Positions 8,502 to 17,773 of a DNA stretch of 33,513 nt are shown piece after piece (position 1 is the first letter of the stretch; each line of letters starts with the position of its first letter). The translations under genes were made by a program, and so were the position numbers. Where the stretch lies: contig LCOG01000009.1 in NCBI GenBank assembly GCA_001001705.1, forward strand, positions 1-33,513. The letters are read 5' to 3'. Source of the stretch: Parcubacteria group bacterium GW2011_GWA2_47_26 (GTDB lineage Bacteria > Patescibacteriota > Patescibacteriia > GWA2-47-26). Below the pieces are notes generated by a model. The model did not search any database and was not told the DNA's origin. It saw only the letters and a list, made by a program, of their open reading frames with translations.

Positions 8502-9794
8502 ATGAAAGAGTCTCTGTTTCGGCTCGTGCTCCGATCGAGCCTTAAACTGTTATACGTCTTCATCCTCGCTGGCCGAGGACTTGGTTTTTTGGGTTATATA
8601 TTAGGATGCCTAATCCGCTCTGGAGCCCATCTTGTCATCCCGGTTTTACTAATTGGCTATTTAAACGGCCGTAAAGTAAAAAGTGCGCTTTTAAATTTTA
8701 TCGCCCCAGTACGCACACGCACTTTTTATATCATGGGCCACCGTTATTTTGTCCACGCTCTAGTTATATTTATTGTACTGCTTACAGCAAGCCAATCATT
8801 GCTCGCTGCGAATACGGCACAAGAAAATTTTGGAGAGCGCTCACTCCTTAAAGAGCTCGTTGGCGAAGAGGAAGAAAACATTGTTGATGATACTTTGCCC
8901 GCGGAAGAATTGCAAAACTACTTGGAAGGATTATTTCAAAATCAGCCACCCGCAAGAGGCGAGGCAGGATTGCCCCTTGCCCTCGATGGTGCGGCTTTGC
9001 TAAATCAAGAGTTGCCCGGTACGCTTACAGCAATAACACGCACGGAAATTGTAGAATATGAAGTGCAAAATGGCGACACAATTTGGGGGATTGCCGAGCG
9101 TTTTGGCGTGAGTGTCACTACGGTTTTATGGGAGAACAAACTTTCGTTATATAGCGTAATTCGGCCGGGCCAAAAATTGACGATTTTGCCCGTCTCCGGT
9201 GTTTCTTACGCTGTGCGCAAAGGAGACACTTTGGACAGCATTGCCAAGCGCTACAACGGCTCCGCTGAAGAAATTAAACAGTACAATAAAATTGCGGGCG
9301 AGGGAGAATTAGCTGTTGGCTTGAAAATCACAGTGCCGGGCGGGCGACCTTATTCCCCGCCAGCATCTCAACTGCAGCCGCAACGCCGAGAGGTTGTGGT
9401 TGCTCCGAAACCGGCAACCAATATCGGGGGTAAAGGGTTTATTTGGCCCACGGTCAGTCGCCGTATCACGCAATACTTCAAGTGGAGACACGCGGGTATT
9501 GATATTGGCGGCAAAAATGGTGTTGATCCGATTTACGCGTCAGAAGCGGGCATTGTTGAATATGCGGGCTGGGGCCGCGGCGGTTGGGGAAATACTGTAG
9601 TTATTGATCATGGCAATGGCACAAAAACCCGTTACTCGCATGCTAGCAAGATTTTTGTCGCGGTTGGCACACAAGTCAGTAAGGGGCAGACTATCGCTCT
9701 TATTGGTTCAACTGGACGCTCTACCGGACCGCACGTAGACTTTCGTATTTATATTAACGGGCGTTCAGTTAACCCGCTGGGGTATATCCGATAA
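8502..9794 (+). CDS. LysM domain (x2) M23 family metallopeptidase, membrane-anchored
   Basis: YEVQNGDTIWGIAERFGVSVTTVLWEN and YAVRKGDTLDSIAKRYN LysM repeats; HAGIDIGGKNG...VVIDHGNGTKTRYSHASK...GSTGRSTGPHVDFRIYINGRSVNPL M23 domain. Confidence 0.95.
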   Translation: MKESLFRLVLRSSLKLLYVFILAGRGLGFLGYILGCLIRSGAHLVIPVLLIGYLNGRKVKSALLNFIAPVRTRTFYIMGHRYFVHALVIFIVLLTASQSLLAANTAQENFGERSLLKELVGEEEENIVDDTLPAEELQNYLEGLFQNQPPARGEAGLPLALDGAALLNQELPGTLTAITRTEIVEYEVQNGDTIWGIAERFGVSVTTVLWENKLSLYSVIRPGQKLTILPVSGVSYAVRKGDTLDSIAKRYNGSAEEIKQYNKIAGEGELAVGLKITVPGGRPYSPPASQLQPQRREVVVAPKPATNIGGKGFIWPTVSRRITQYFKWRHAGIDIGGKNGVDPIYASEAGIVEYAGWGRGGWGNTVVIDHGNGTKTRYSHASKIFVAVGTQVSKGQTIALIGSTGRSTGPHVDFRIYINGRSVNPLGYIR

Positions 9795-9882
9795 GGGGAC
9801 ATAACACTAAATATTCGATTCAAGAAATTGTGCTGATTTTACTTTCGGTATAAAATAACATTAATCCTTAACCTTAATCACT

Positions 9883-10578
9883 ATGGTAAAAAGTAAATGG
9901 TTAATAATAATTGTGACAGCGGTTATCACTGCTATCGTGGTGGGCGGTGGCGTTTACTGGTGGCAAAATAAGGAAACTCAATCAGCTCTAACGCAACAAG
10001 TAAATCAAGAACCAGAGGTTCGCTTGCTTGCGGACTGTAGCAAATTAGGTTCTCCGTGGACACGGTTCGAGAACAGTGGAACATCACTGTCTTTCTGCTA
10101 CAAAAATTCGTGGGGCAGCCCACAGCTTAAACAAGAAACACTGGACCCAAGGGGAGGAAAGGGAAGCCAATGGTTTATTACTTTTCCATCTGCCCCACGC
10201 GTTAAATCAGTTCTTGGCAACCAATATCCTCTTATCAATTATGAATCACTGGACTTCCAATTGACTGGAGATACAGATGGTACTCCTTTCAGCGCATGGG
10301 CTTCGATTGACTTTAATAAAAGTGGAAGCGAGCTCGCTCGCCTATTATTTTCCAATGAAAACGCCGCCGTCAAAAAACTTACTGTGAATGGGAAGCAAGT
10401 TCTTAAAGTTAAAAGTGATCTTATTGAACCGCTGTCACAAGAACGCATAACTCCACTCGATTACTTCATTCCAAATGTAGTTATCAATGGGACGACATAC
10501 AATCTCCATATTATAGGTGGAGTCGAGCAAGAGGCTGACTTGGATAAATTATTAGAGTCAATGGTTTTTAAAAAATGA
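9883..10578 (+). CDS. Hypothetical membrane-anchored protein
   Basis: N-terminal TM segment WLIIIVTAVITAIVVGGGVYWW; no recognised domain. Confidence 0.6.
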   Translation: MVKSKWLIIIVTAVITAIVVGGGVYWWQNKETQSALTQQVNQEPEVRLLADCSKLGSPWTRFENSGTSLSFCYKNSWGSPQLKQETLDPRGGKGSQWFITFPSAPRVKSVLGNQYPLINYESLDFQLTGDTDGTPFSAWASIDFNKSGSELARLLFSNENAAVKKLTVNGKQVLKVKSDLIEPLSQERITPLDYFIPNVVINGTTYNLHIIGGVEQEADLDKLLESMVFKK

Positions 10579-10582
10579 AGCT

Positions 10583-10600
10583 CCACGGGCAAGCCCGTGG
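10583..10600. repeat. Short perfect hairpin
   Basis: CCACGGGC-AA-GCCCGTGG. Confidence 0.6.
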
Positions 10601-10629
10601 CCTTCTGGTACTGTTGGTAAAAAACCGTC

Positions 10630-10665
10630 GCGCGCAAAATCCTACGATCGTAGAATTTTGCGCGC
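10630..10665. repeat. 36-bp GATC-centred near-perfect palindrome
   Basis: GCGCGCAAAATCCTACGATCGTAGAATTTTGCGCGC. Confidence 0.85.
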
Positions 10666-10794
10666 AAAACTTGCTTTCCCGTAAAAATCGGACAACCTAA
10701 CACCAAACAACGCATTGTTGGGGAAACCAGCCACATGATCGGTTGGTTTTTCGCAAATTGCCGATTTTTCTTTTATTTGTTATCCTTGCGCTAT

Positions 10795-11085
10795 ATGATG
10801 CAAGAAAAAATACGCGAAAAAATTCATGAACAACTCCCCTTATTAAAAGCCAAATATCATGTTAAAAAAATCGGGATTTTTGGCTCCTTTGTTCGCGACG
10901 AGCAGAAAAAAGGGAGCGATTTGGATATTCTGGTGGAATTTGAAACCCCCATCGGCTTTTTTGATTTTATTCGATTGGAAAATTTATTGAGCCGCACTTT
11001 GCGCAAAAAAGTAGATCTAGTTTCAAAAAAAGCTATCAAACCGGCTGTTAAAAAAGGGGTTTTAAAAGAAGTGCAGTATGTCTAA
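10795..11085 (+). CDS. MNT-type nucleotidyltransferase (antitoxin of an MNT-HEPN pair)
   Basis: IGIFGSFVRDEQKKGSDLDILVEF (GSxxR...SDxD motif); start at MMQEKIREK. Confidence 0.88.
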   Translation: MMQEKIREKIHEQLPLLKAKYHVKKIGIFGSFVRDEQKKGSDLDILVEFETPIGFFDFIRLENLLSRTLRKKVDLVSKKAIKPAVKKGVLKEVQYV

Positions 11086-11423
11086 ACGAGGTTTGAAACT
11101 TTATCTCAAAGACATTCAAGAATCTATCCGAAAGATAGCAAAATATGTGCGCGGCGTCAGTTTTGAAAAATTTTCCGATGACGAGGAAAAGATTGATGCG
11201 GTAGTGAGAAATCTTACGATCATCGGGGAAGCAGTCAAAAATATACCGCTGGAAACGAGAGCCAAAAATCCCGATGTGGCATGGCAAGAAATCAAGGGTA
11301 TGCGAAATAAAGTTGTCCATGAATACTTTTGGTATTGACGAAGAAATTTTGTGGAAAACAATCCAGGAGGATCTCCCAATCTTCAAAAAGCAGATCGCAG
11401 CACTTTTACGGGGAATCAAATAA
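11078..11423 (+). pseudogene. HEPN-domain toxin (DUF86 type), frameshifted near the C-terminus
   Basis: Intact frame to 11338 with RNKVVH (Rx4-6H) motif. Removing one T from TTTT (11327-11330) restores ...HEYFGIDEEILWKTIQEDLPIFKKQIAALLRGIK* ending at 11423. Confidence 0.75.
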
Positions 11424-11448
11424 AAGCGCGTTGCTTAAAGAGAATTCC

Positions 11449-12981
11449 CTACTCACTCTTTTGTCTGTACTGTATGGCTTCGGCCACGTGCGTCATTTGA
11501 ATTGGAGCCGAGTTTTCGACATCGGCGATAGTGCGCGCGAGTTTTAAAATGCGATGGTAAGCGCGCGCGGATAGGTGCATGCGGTCAACGGCATTGCGCA
11601 AAAGGTCCTGGGTTGTTTGATCAACCGGACAAAATCTTTTTATATCTTGGGCTGGAATTTCGGCATTAGTACTATAGGGCAAGCCTGCGTAACGCTCCTG
11701 TCCAATTTTGCGCACGGCTTCTATTTTAGCACGGACTTCTGAAGATGATTCAGCAACTTTTTCCTCGGTTAATTTATCAAATTTGAGCCGGGGCACTTCC
11801 ACATGCAAATCAATGCGATCAATGATAGGCCCGGAAAGTTTTTTGCTATATTTGGCAACTTGGCCGGGCAAACAAGTGCAGGGTCGTTCGCGATCGCCAA
11901 GATATCCGCAAGGGCAAGGATTATGCGCGGCCACTAACATAAACTTGGCTGGAAAACGCAAAGATCCGGTCGCTCGTGAGATGGTAATACACCCGGTCTC
12001 CAGCGGCTCGCGCAATGACTCTAAAACATCGCGATGAAATTCCACAACTTCGTCCAGAAATAAAACACCGCGATGGGCCAAGGTAATTTCGCCAGGCTTG
12101 GGCGAACTCCCGCCGCCAACGAGCGCGGGGGCGGAAGCAGTATGATGGGGCGCGCGATAGGGCCGCCGAGTAATGAGCGGCGTACCCGGGGGCAGTAAAC
12201 CGGCGATACTATAGATACGCGTTACGTCAATCATTTCCTCAAAAGTCAGATTGGGCAAAAGGCTAGCGACCGCGCGAGCAAGAAGAGTCTTGCCCGATCC
12301 GGGCGGGCCGGACATTAAAATATTATGGTGGCCAGCAGCGGCAATCATTAGGGCGCGCTTGGCATGTTCTTGGCCGGCAATGTAGGCGAGGTCTACCTCA
12401 AAATTATTTTTGGCAAAAGCAACCTCGGTCGGCGCTATTGGTTCTATGGTTTTGAGCGCTTTGATGTGCTCGACAAGCTCCCGCAAATCCCCCACTGGAA
12501 AAACTTTGAGCTCTTTAACTAAAGCGGCTTCTCCCGCGTTATTTTTAGGAACAAAGATTCCTTCTAACCCAGCGCGCAAAGCAAAAAGAGCGGCGGGGAG
12601 TACGCCATTGACGGGGCGCAAGGTTCCGTCCAGGGCGAGTTCGCCTAAAAATAAAAAACGAGAAAAAAAATTAGGGCCTAGGCCCGCGGCGGGTTTTATT
12701 TCTTCAGCAGCCAATAATACGGCGAGAGCCACGGGTAAATCGTAGGACGGCCCTTCCTTTTTCAAATCGGCCGGCGCAAGATTTACGGTAATCTTCGTGG
12801 CCGGAAAGTTCAGACCACTGTTGCGGATGGCCAGTCTTACGCGTTCGCGCGCTTCTTGAACAGCAGTATCGGGCAAACCGACGATTGTAAAAGCAGTGAG
12901 AGAAGGGGTGATCCCGGCCTCAACTTCAACTAAAGCCGCATCTAGCCCAACTAGAGCCGTGGAAAAAACTTTGGTTGACAT
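11449..12981 (-). CDS. comM: YifB/ComM family Mg-chelatase-like AAA+ ATPase
   Basis: TFEEMIDVTRIYSIAGLLP, GPPGSGKTLLARA, FLDEVVEFHRDVLESLREPLE, HNPCPCGYLGD. Confidence 0.95.
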   Translation of the reverse strand: MSTKVFSTALVGLDAALVEVEAGITPSLTAFTIVGLPDTAVQEARERVRLAIRNSGLNFPATKITVNLAPADLKKEGPSYDLPVALAVLLAAEEIKPAAGLGPNFFSRFLFLGELALDGTLRPVNGVLPAALFALRAGLEGIFVPKNNAGEAALVKELKVFPVGDLRELVEHIKALKTIEPIAPTEVAFAKNNFEVDLAYIAGQEHAKRALMIAAAGHHNILMSGPPGSGKTLLARAVASLLPNLTFEEMIDVTRIYSIAGLLPPGTPLITRRPYRAPHHTASAPALVGGGSSPKPGEITLAHRGVLFLDEVVEFHRDVLESLREPLETGCITISRATGSLRFPAKFMLVAAHNPCPCGYLGDRERPCTCLPGQVAKYSKKLSGPIIDRIDLHVEVPRLKFDKLTEEKVAESSSEVRAKIEAVRKIGQERYAGLPYSTNAEIPAQDIKRFCPVDQTTQDLLRNAVDRMHLSARAYHRILKLARTIADVENSAPIQMTHVAEAIQYRQKSE

Positions 12982-13016
12982 AAAAAGTCAGGCCTTGCAC
13001 TCGCCGATACAATGCA

Positions 13017-13709
13017 TCAGGGTAGCTCATTGTCGGCCAGGGTCAGCACGCCTTGGTAATAATCAATTACGCCATCCACATCCTCCTCATGGAAAGTGCG
13101 CTCAAAATAGCCAAAGGCCTCTTCAAAAGTTTTCACTTTATCAAGAATTTCGGCTTGCCAGCGTTCACTTTTCACGGCCATATCTTTTAGAATGCCGAGC
13201 TTAATTTCAATCCGCGCGAGTTTCTGTCGATGGTCTTCAATCACTTCATCGCATTCATTCTTTTTTTCTAAACGACAAGTTCCCGCAATATCTTTGAGCA
13301 CAAAGGCGTGCGCCTCAAGCACAGCCTGACCAATCTCAAATTTTTCTTCTGCGGCAAAGTAGGTCTCCAGTGCTGTGCCGCGCCGAAAATCAGCAAGGCT
13401 ACCGCCTTGTGCCAAAAACTGTTCATATTTCACGCGCAATTCCGGGTTAAGTTTTTCGCACACTAATTGTTCTTCTTTACTTTTACCATAACGCCGATAC
13501 AGCTCTTCCAGGGCTTCGTGATAGGGCCAGACTTCTTTACCAACTGCCACAATTTTTTGTTGAATCATTTCTTGGGTAACGCCCGGATCAGAAACCAGCT
13601 TTTCATATTCCGCACGTAATGTTACAACGCGCTCGGGGGATAAAAGCGTGTGTTCGCTTTTATCAATCAAAAGTTTAAGGAGTGAGAGGGTATAGTGATA
13701 GGGGTGCAT
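13017..13709 (-). CDS. Hypothetical protein
   Basis: 230-aa ORF with helical, charged composition; no recognised motif. Confidence 0.6.
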   Translation of the reverse strand: MHPYHYTLSLLKLLIDKSEHTLLSPERVVTLRAEYEKLVSDPGVTQEMIQQKIVAVGKEVWPYHEALEELYRRYGKSKEEQLVCEKLNPELRVKYEQFLAQGGSLADFRRGTALETYFAAEEKFEIGQAVLEAHAFVLKDIAGTCRLEKKNECDEVIEDHRQKLARIEIKLGILKDMAVKSERWQAEILDKVKTFEEAFGYFERTFHEEDVDGVIDYYQGVLTLADNELP

Positions 13710-13788
13710 AGAAGTTGATTTAATCGACTACAAATAGGCCGTACTCCCATGATAGCGGAAAACACAAATAAAGTACACGGCGACTCCC

Positions 13789-14256
13789 CTACTCCTTGCG
13801 CTTACTCGAGGTGAGATACATTTCCAGTCCTTGTAAAATTCCGGACTTAAAATATTGTTTTAAATCTATAGCATAGGGATCGAGCCAGGCGTGGTCAGTG
13901 TGTTCGTCGCTGATAGTCAGTACGCCATCAAGATAATCAGCTTCAAAAAAGATGTAGAGAACATGGATCTCGCGATTAAGTTTTCCGGAATATCTTGGGT
14001 CAATCTGGTGACGGCCAATTGCGACTGGCACAGGACGAATAATAAATTGTGCTTCGTCGCCAATCTCTTCGTGAATTTCTCGCTCAAGCACTTCTACGAA
14101 TGGCGTACTAAATTCATCAACATTCAACCGCCCGCCCGGTAAATCGTAGTAGCCACCAAATGTGCCAGTCGCCACTGCTTTCAAGGCGAGAATTTTCCCG
14201 TCTTTATTTTTCAAGATTGCTTTCAACGATACTTGGTAAAAATCTTTTTCAGACAT
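13789..14256 (-). CDS. NUDIX hydrolase
   Basis: GGRLNVDEFSTPFVEVLEREIHEEIGDE resembles the NUDIX box; start chosen at MSEKDFYQ. Confidence 0.85.
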   Translation of the reverse strand: MSEKDFYQVSLKAILKNKDGKILALKAVATGTFGGYYDLPGGRLNVDEFSTPFVEVLEREIHEEIGDEAQFIIRPVPVAIGRHQIDPRYSGKLNREIHVLYIFFEADYLDGVLTISDEHTDHAWLDPYAIDLKQYFKSGILQGLEMYLTSSKRKE

Positions 14257-14269
14257 ATCGGACAGATTG

Positions 14270-14800
14270 TTACGCTGTCGGGTCATAGTAGCGAGAGTCG
14301 TGGTCAAATTGAAATAGCGGAATTTGATCAACTGATTTGATTTTGTTTTGTTCTAGGATTAGTTTTCTTTTCTCAATTCTTCCATTCATTTTTGATAGCT
14401 CGGCGGCTAACGCAAGTAGCTTGGGCATTTCGTGGCGGTACATGCGTGCTTTAAACTCCACCATCCTTTTCCAGATTACAAAGGCTTTGGCTTTTTCCCC
14501 CTGCAAGGGATATTCCTCAAAATGCCGCGTCACTTTAAAAAGCTCCGCAATTTTCACAATCCGAAAATATGCGCGGGCACCCGAGATAGATTTTGGATTA
14601 CTAAATTTACCAGCTACGGGTTTAGAAAAATAAATTTTTCCGCATCCAAAAAATTCTCGAACTTTTTTCAAAAGTTCAAGGTCCTTAATATTCAAAGCGA
14701 TTGCATAGTACAAACTAAGATTCCGGACTTTTGACATACGACTATAAGTGAACGTTCCTTCTCCGTCAGTTAAGCCAGTTACGTAATTGGGGTTGAGCAT
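14270..14800 (-). CDS. Free-standing LAGLIDADG homing endonuclease
   Basis: YVTGLTDGEGTFTYS motif, LELLKKVREFFGCGKIYF, YFRIVKIAELFKVTRHFEEYPLQGEKAKAFVIWKRMVE. Confidence 0.85.
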   Translation of the reverse strand: MLNPNYVTGLTDGEGTFTYSRMSKVRNLSLYYAIALNIKDLELLKKVREFFGCGKIYFSKPVAGKFSNPKSISGARAYFRIVKIAELFKVTRHFEEYPLQGEKAKAFVIWKRMVEFKARMYRHEMPKLLALAAELSKMNGRIEKRKLILEQNKIKSVDQIPLFQFDHDSRYYDPTA

Positions 14801-14804
14801 AAAT

Positions 14805-14820
14805 GTCTGTGCTGAAACAG
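14805..14820. repeat. 16-bp direct repeat, copy 1
   Basis: GTCTGTGCTGAAACAG; identical at 15201-15216. Confidence 0.8.
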
Positions 14821-14920
14821 CGGCTTATGTGAATCACGAAACAATTGCTTATTTTGATATAACACACTTGAGATATACTATTCTTTTATCCTTACAACTC
14901 GTTCACTTAATTTACTAACT

Positions 14921-14994
14921 TGGTGGACCTGGGGAGAATCGAACTCCCGCCTCCGCAATGCGAATGCGGCGTTATACCACTTAACTACAGGCCC
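14921..14994 (-). tRNA. tRNA-Ala (CGC)
   Basis: GGGCCTG/CAGGTCC acceptor with the G3-U70 alanine identity pair, anticodon loop TTCGCAT, encoded CCA. Confidence 0.92.
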
Positions 14995-15035
14995 TTGTAA
15001 AATTTGTGGAATAAATTGATTAAAAACAGGTTATA

Positions 15036-15107
15036 TGCCCCCGGCACGAATCGAACGCACATCCACCCCTTAGGACGGGGTTGTTCTATCCATTGAACTA
15101 CGGGGGC
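15036..15107 (-). tRNA. tRNA-Arg (CCT)
   Basis: GCCCCCG/CGGGGGC acceptor, anticodon stem ACCCC/GGGGT with loop GTCCTAA; no encoded CCA. Confidence 0.9.
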
Positions 15108-15200
15108 TCAGATTATTGAAAATGGATCTTCTCGTAAGTCACCTACCATAGCCGGAAACAGGATAGCTAACTTAAATCAAGAAACATAAGGCCTTTTTCT

Positions 15201-15216
15201 GTCTGTGCTGAAACAG
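15201..15216. repeat. 16-bp direct repeat, copy 2
   Basis: GTCTGTGCTGAAACAG; identical at 14805-14820. Confidence 0.8.
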
Positions 15217-15286
15217 TATAACATAAAATATGGCTGAAAATCTAGGGGGTAGACCAAAATCTGTGGATAATGTTATACTACGGGAT

Positions 15287-15335
15287 GTGGCGATCCCTCG
15301 ACAAACTCGGGACAGGCTCTAAGGGTCGCCGCTAC
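15287..15335. repeat. GCTAC-terminated palindromic element upstream of rmuC
   Basis: GTGGCGATCCCT...AAGGGTCGCCGCTAC; right end related to the polA element. Confidence 0.6.
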
Positions 15336-15351
15336 ATTACCGCATCATATT

Positions 15352-16422
15352 ATGAGTCAAGTCTTAACGCTAATCCTCGGGATCGTTGTTCTGATCTTAA
15401 TCGGGCTGGTATTTTACCTTAGCCGCCGGAGCCATGGCAAGGGGGAGGGAATCCTTATTTTGGAACAACGGCTAGAAAACCTTAACAAGACAATGTTAAG
15501 TCAGCTCAATGCCGTAACTGGTCAAATCAATGAGAGGTTAAAAGAAAATATGGAGGCGGTGGCGGGAGCGAACAAAACCGTGGGGGAGCGACTGGATAAT
15601 GCCTCCAAAGTAGTCGGTGCGCTACAGCACAAGCTTGGTGAGCTCGGGGAAGCTACTAAACAAGTTTTTATGGTTGGCCGGGATATTTCCTCTTTGCAAG
15701 AAATTTTGCGCGCGCCAAAACTGCGCGGCGGACTGGGCGAACTTTTTTTGGGAGACTTGCTGGCACAAATTTTACCGCCGGCTCATTACAAACTCCAATA
15801 CCACTTCAAAAGCGGGGAGGCTGTGGACGCGATAGTCCAATTACGAGATGACAAGCTCGTACCGGTGGACTCAAAATTTCCTTTGGAGAATTTTAAAAAA
15901 ATGATTGAGGCGCCGGATGATACCGCGCGCGCAACATATCGAAAGCAATTTATTAACGATGTTAAAAGACATATTGATAAAATCGCCAAATTTTATATCT
16001 TGCCTGATGAGGGAACATTTGATTTTGCGCTGATGTATATTCCGGCCGAGAACGTTTACTACGAGACAATCATAAAAGGGGAGGATGAACATTCGCTCAT
16101 GCACTATGCTTATGACCGTCGGGTGATTCCGGTTTCACCTAATACACTCTATGTTTATCTACAGGCGATTGTGCTGGGCATGAAGGGTATGCAGGTTGAA
16201 AAATCGGCCGGAGATATTCTAAAGAACCTGACGCGCTTGACTGGCGATCTAGAAAAATTCCGAGGCGACTTTGAATTGGTCGGCACCCATCTTAGCCGCG
16301 CTAAAAATTCTTATGAGGAAAGCGTAAAACGTCTAGACCGGTTTCAGGACAAACTCGGTTTAGCAGCTCCGTCTGAAATAGCCGAGGAGCCGGCCCTGCC
16401 CTTGCCTAAAATAGGGGAATAG
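15352..16422 (+). CDS. rmuC: DNA recombination protein RmuC
   Basis: LRAPKLRGGLGELFLGDLLAQILPPAHYKLQYHFKSGEAVDAIVQL...VPVDSKFPLENF...YAYDRRVIPVSPNTLYVYLQAI. Confidence 0.93.
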   Translation: MSQVLTLILGIVVLILIGLVFYLSRRSHGKGEGILILEQRLENLNKTMLSQLNAVTGQINERLKENMEAVAGANKTVGERLDNASKVVGALQHKLGELGEATKQVFMVGRDISSLQEILRAPKLRGGLGELFLGDLLAQILPPAHYKLQYHFKSGEAVDAIVQLRDDKLVPVDSKFPLENFKKMIEAPDDTARATYRKQFINDVKRHIDKIAKFYILPDEGTFDFALMYIPAENVYYETIIKGEDEHSLMHYAYDRRVIPVSPNTLYVYLQAIVLGMKGMQVEKSAGDILKNLTRLTGDLEKFRGDFELVGTHLSRAKNSYEESVKRLDRFQDKLGLAAPSEIAEEPALPLPKIGE

Positions 16423-16473
16423 AGTATAATGCCCCGAGTAAGTCTTATTAAAGAGGTAACTTATATATAAGAT

Positions 16474-16734
16474 ATGGCGCATACTAAAGCGGCGTTGAAA
16501 GGAATACGTCAAACTAAAAAAAGAACAGCACGAAATCGCCAAGTCAAAGAAAGAATTAAGGATGCCCTTAAAGCGCTGGGAAAACTAGTGGCGGCAAAAA
16601 AAATAGATGAGGCTAAAGCAATGTTACCCAAGCTCTATAAAATGTTGGATAAGGCCGCGAAAATGCAGATCATGCCAAAAAATAAAGCCGAACGACTCAA
16701 AAGCCGCTGGGCCAAACAACTAGTAAAGCAGTAA
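16474..16734 (+). CDS. rpsT: 30S ribosomal protein S20
   Basis: MAHTKAALKGIRQTKKRTARNRQVKERIKDALK...LDKAAKMQIMPKNKAERLKSRWAKQL. Confidence 0.93.
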   Translation: MAHTKAALKGIRQTKKRTARNRQVKERIKDALKALGKLVAAKKIDEAKAMLPKLYKMLDKAAKMQIMPKNKAERLKSRWAKQLVKQ

Positions 16735-16739
16735 CGAAC

Positions 16740-16762
16740 GCGCCCCACTATGGGGCGCTTTT
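16740..16762. terminator. Intrinsic terminator between convergent rpsT and holA
   Basis: GCGCCCCACTATGGGGCGCTTTT. Confidence 0.8.
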
Positions 16763-17762
16763 ATGTTGTAGCTCGTGTGGGCTGTTTTTGGAGCAAGGTG
16801 CGTAGAAGCGTGGTGGTGAGTTGTACCCGGCCATCACCGGCTAGGCCACGCTTGATGGCGAAGTCTAGGGCCATGAATTTGAAAAGGAGTTTTTTTAGTT
16901 CAAATTTATTCCAGTGCCGCACTTGGGTCTGGATTTTTTTTAATTGAAAAGGATGCAGGCGCAAGGCTTGGCTACCACTGCTACCTTTAGACGAGACTAA
17001 AAGTAGGGCGCGGAGGTGCCCGATAATACGCGACATCAACTGTAAAGGGTCGGATTCGCTAAGTTGTTCTTCTAGTCGTGTGGATAGTTGACGCATGTCT
17101 TTTGCGCCAAATGCGTCTAAAAACTCAAAAATACTGCGTTCTGGCGAAGATATACACACTTTCTTAACATCTTCGGAAAGTACTCTGGGCGGGCCGGAAG
17201 TTGACTGGCCAGTACCTGCTTTAAAAGCCGCTAATTTAGTCAGCTCCTGCTCTGTAGCTCCTAAATCGCTACCACAAAATAGGGCGAGAAGGCTACAAGC
17301 GCTGCGTTCAATCTCCAGGCCAACTTGCTTGGCCTGCTTTTCAATAACGGCCTCGAGTTTCAGTCCGTAGAACGGCTTAAACTCTTCGGTCATAGCTTCC
17401 TTTTCCAAATATTCCCAAAGCGCCCGAGCATCCGAATTTTTCCAGGTTTTGGGTTTGCTGCTATTCTCATCAATTATCAAGATTGTGTTTTCGCCTATAT
17501 CTTTACAGGTCTTCAACAATATTTCAGCAAGCGTTTTTTTCCGGCCCTCGCTAAAAAAATTTTGTAAAATAACCAGGCGTTTACGCGCCAAAAAGGGTTG
17601 GGCTAAAATCCGGCTACGCAAAGTTTCTTCCTGTAGATCAGCAGGGGAGATGGTCGCAAGATTCAATTTAGAGGGGTCAATATCGCGAATAAAGCGCTCT
17701 TTTAATTGGTTGAGCTTTTGCTTCTTGCGCCAGGGGTCTTCACCGTAAAGAAAAATGACCAT
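16761..17762 (-). CDS. holA: DNA polymerase III subunit delta
   Basis: MVIFLYGEDPWRKKQKLNQLKERF..., LEIERSACSLLALFCGSDLGATEQELTKLAAF, RSIFEFLDAFGAKD. Confidence 0.85.
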   Translation of the reverse strand: MVIFLYGEDPWRKKQKLNQLKERFIRDIDPSKLNLATISPADLQEETLRSRILAQPFLARKRLVILQNFFSEGRKKTLAEILLKTCKDIGENTILIIDENSSKPKTWKNSDARALWEYLEKEAMTEEFKPFYGLKLEAVIEKQAKQVGLEIERSACSLLALFCGSDLGATEQELTKLAAFKAGTGQSTSGPPRVLSEDVKKVCISSPERSIFEFLDAFGAKDMRQLSTRLEEQLSESDPLQLMSRIIGHLRALLLVSSKGSSGSQALRLHPFQLKKIQTQVRHWNKFELKKLLFKFMALDFAIKRGLAGDGRVQLTTTLLRTLLQKQPTRATT

Positions 17763-17773
17763 ACCTTATTATA

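Noticed and set aside
11708-12745. + strand ORFs of 109 and 111 aa opposite comM
   Set aside because: Antisense to a strongly supported CDS; no motif, composition of shadow frames.
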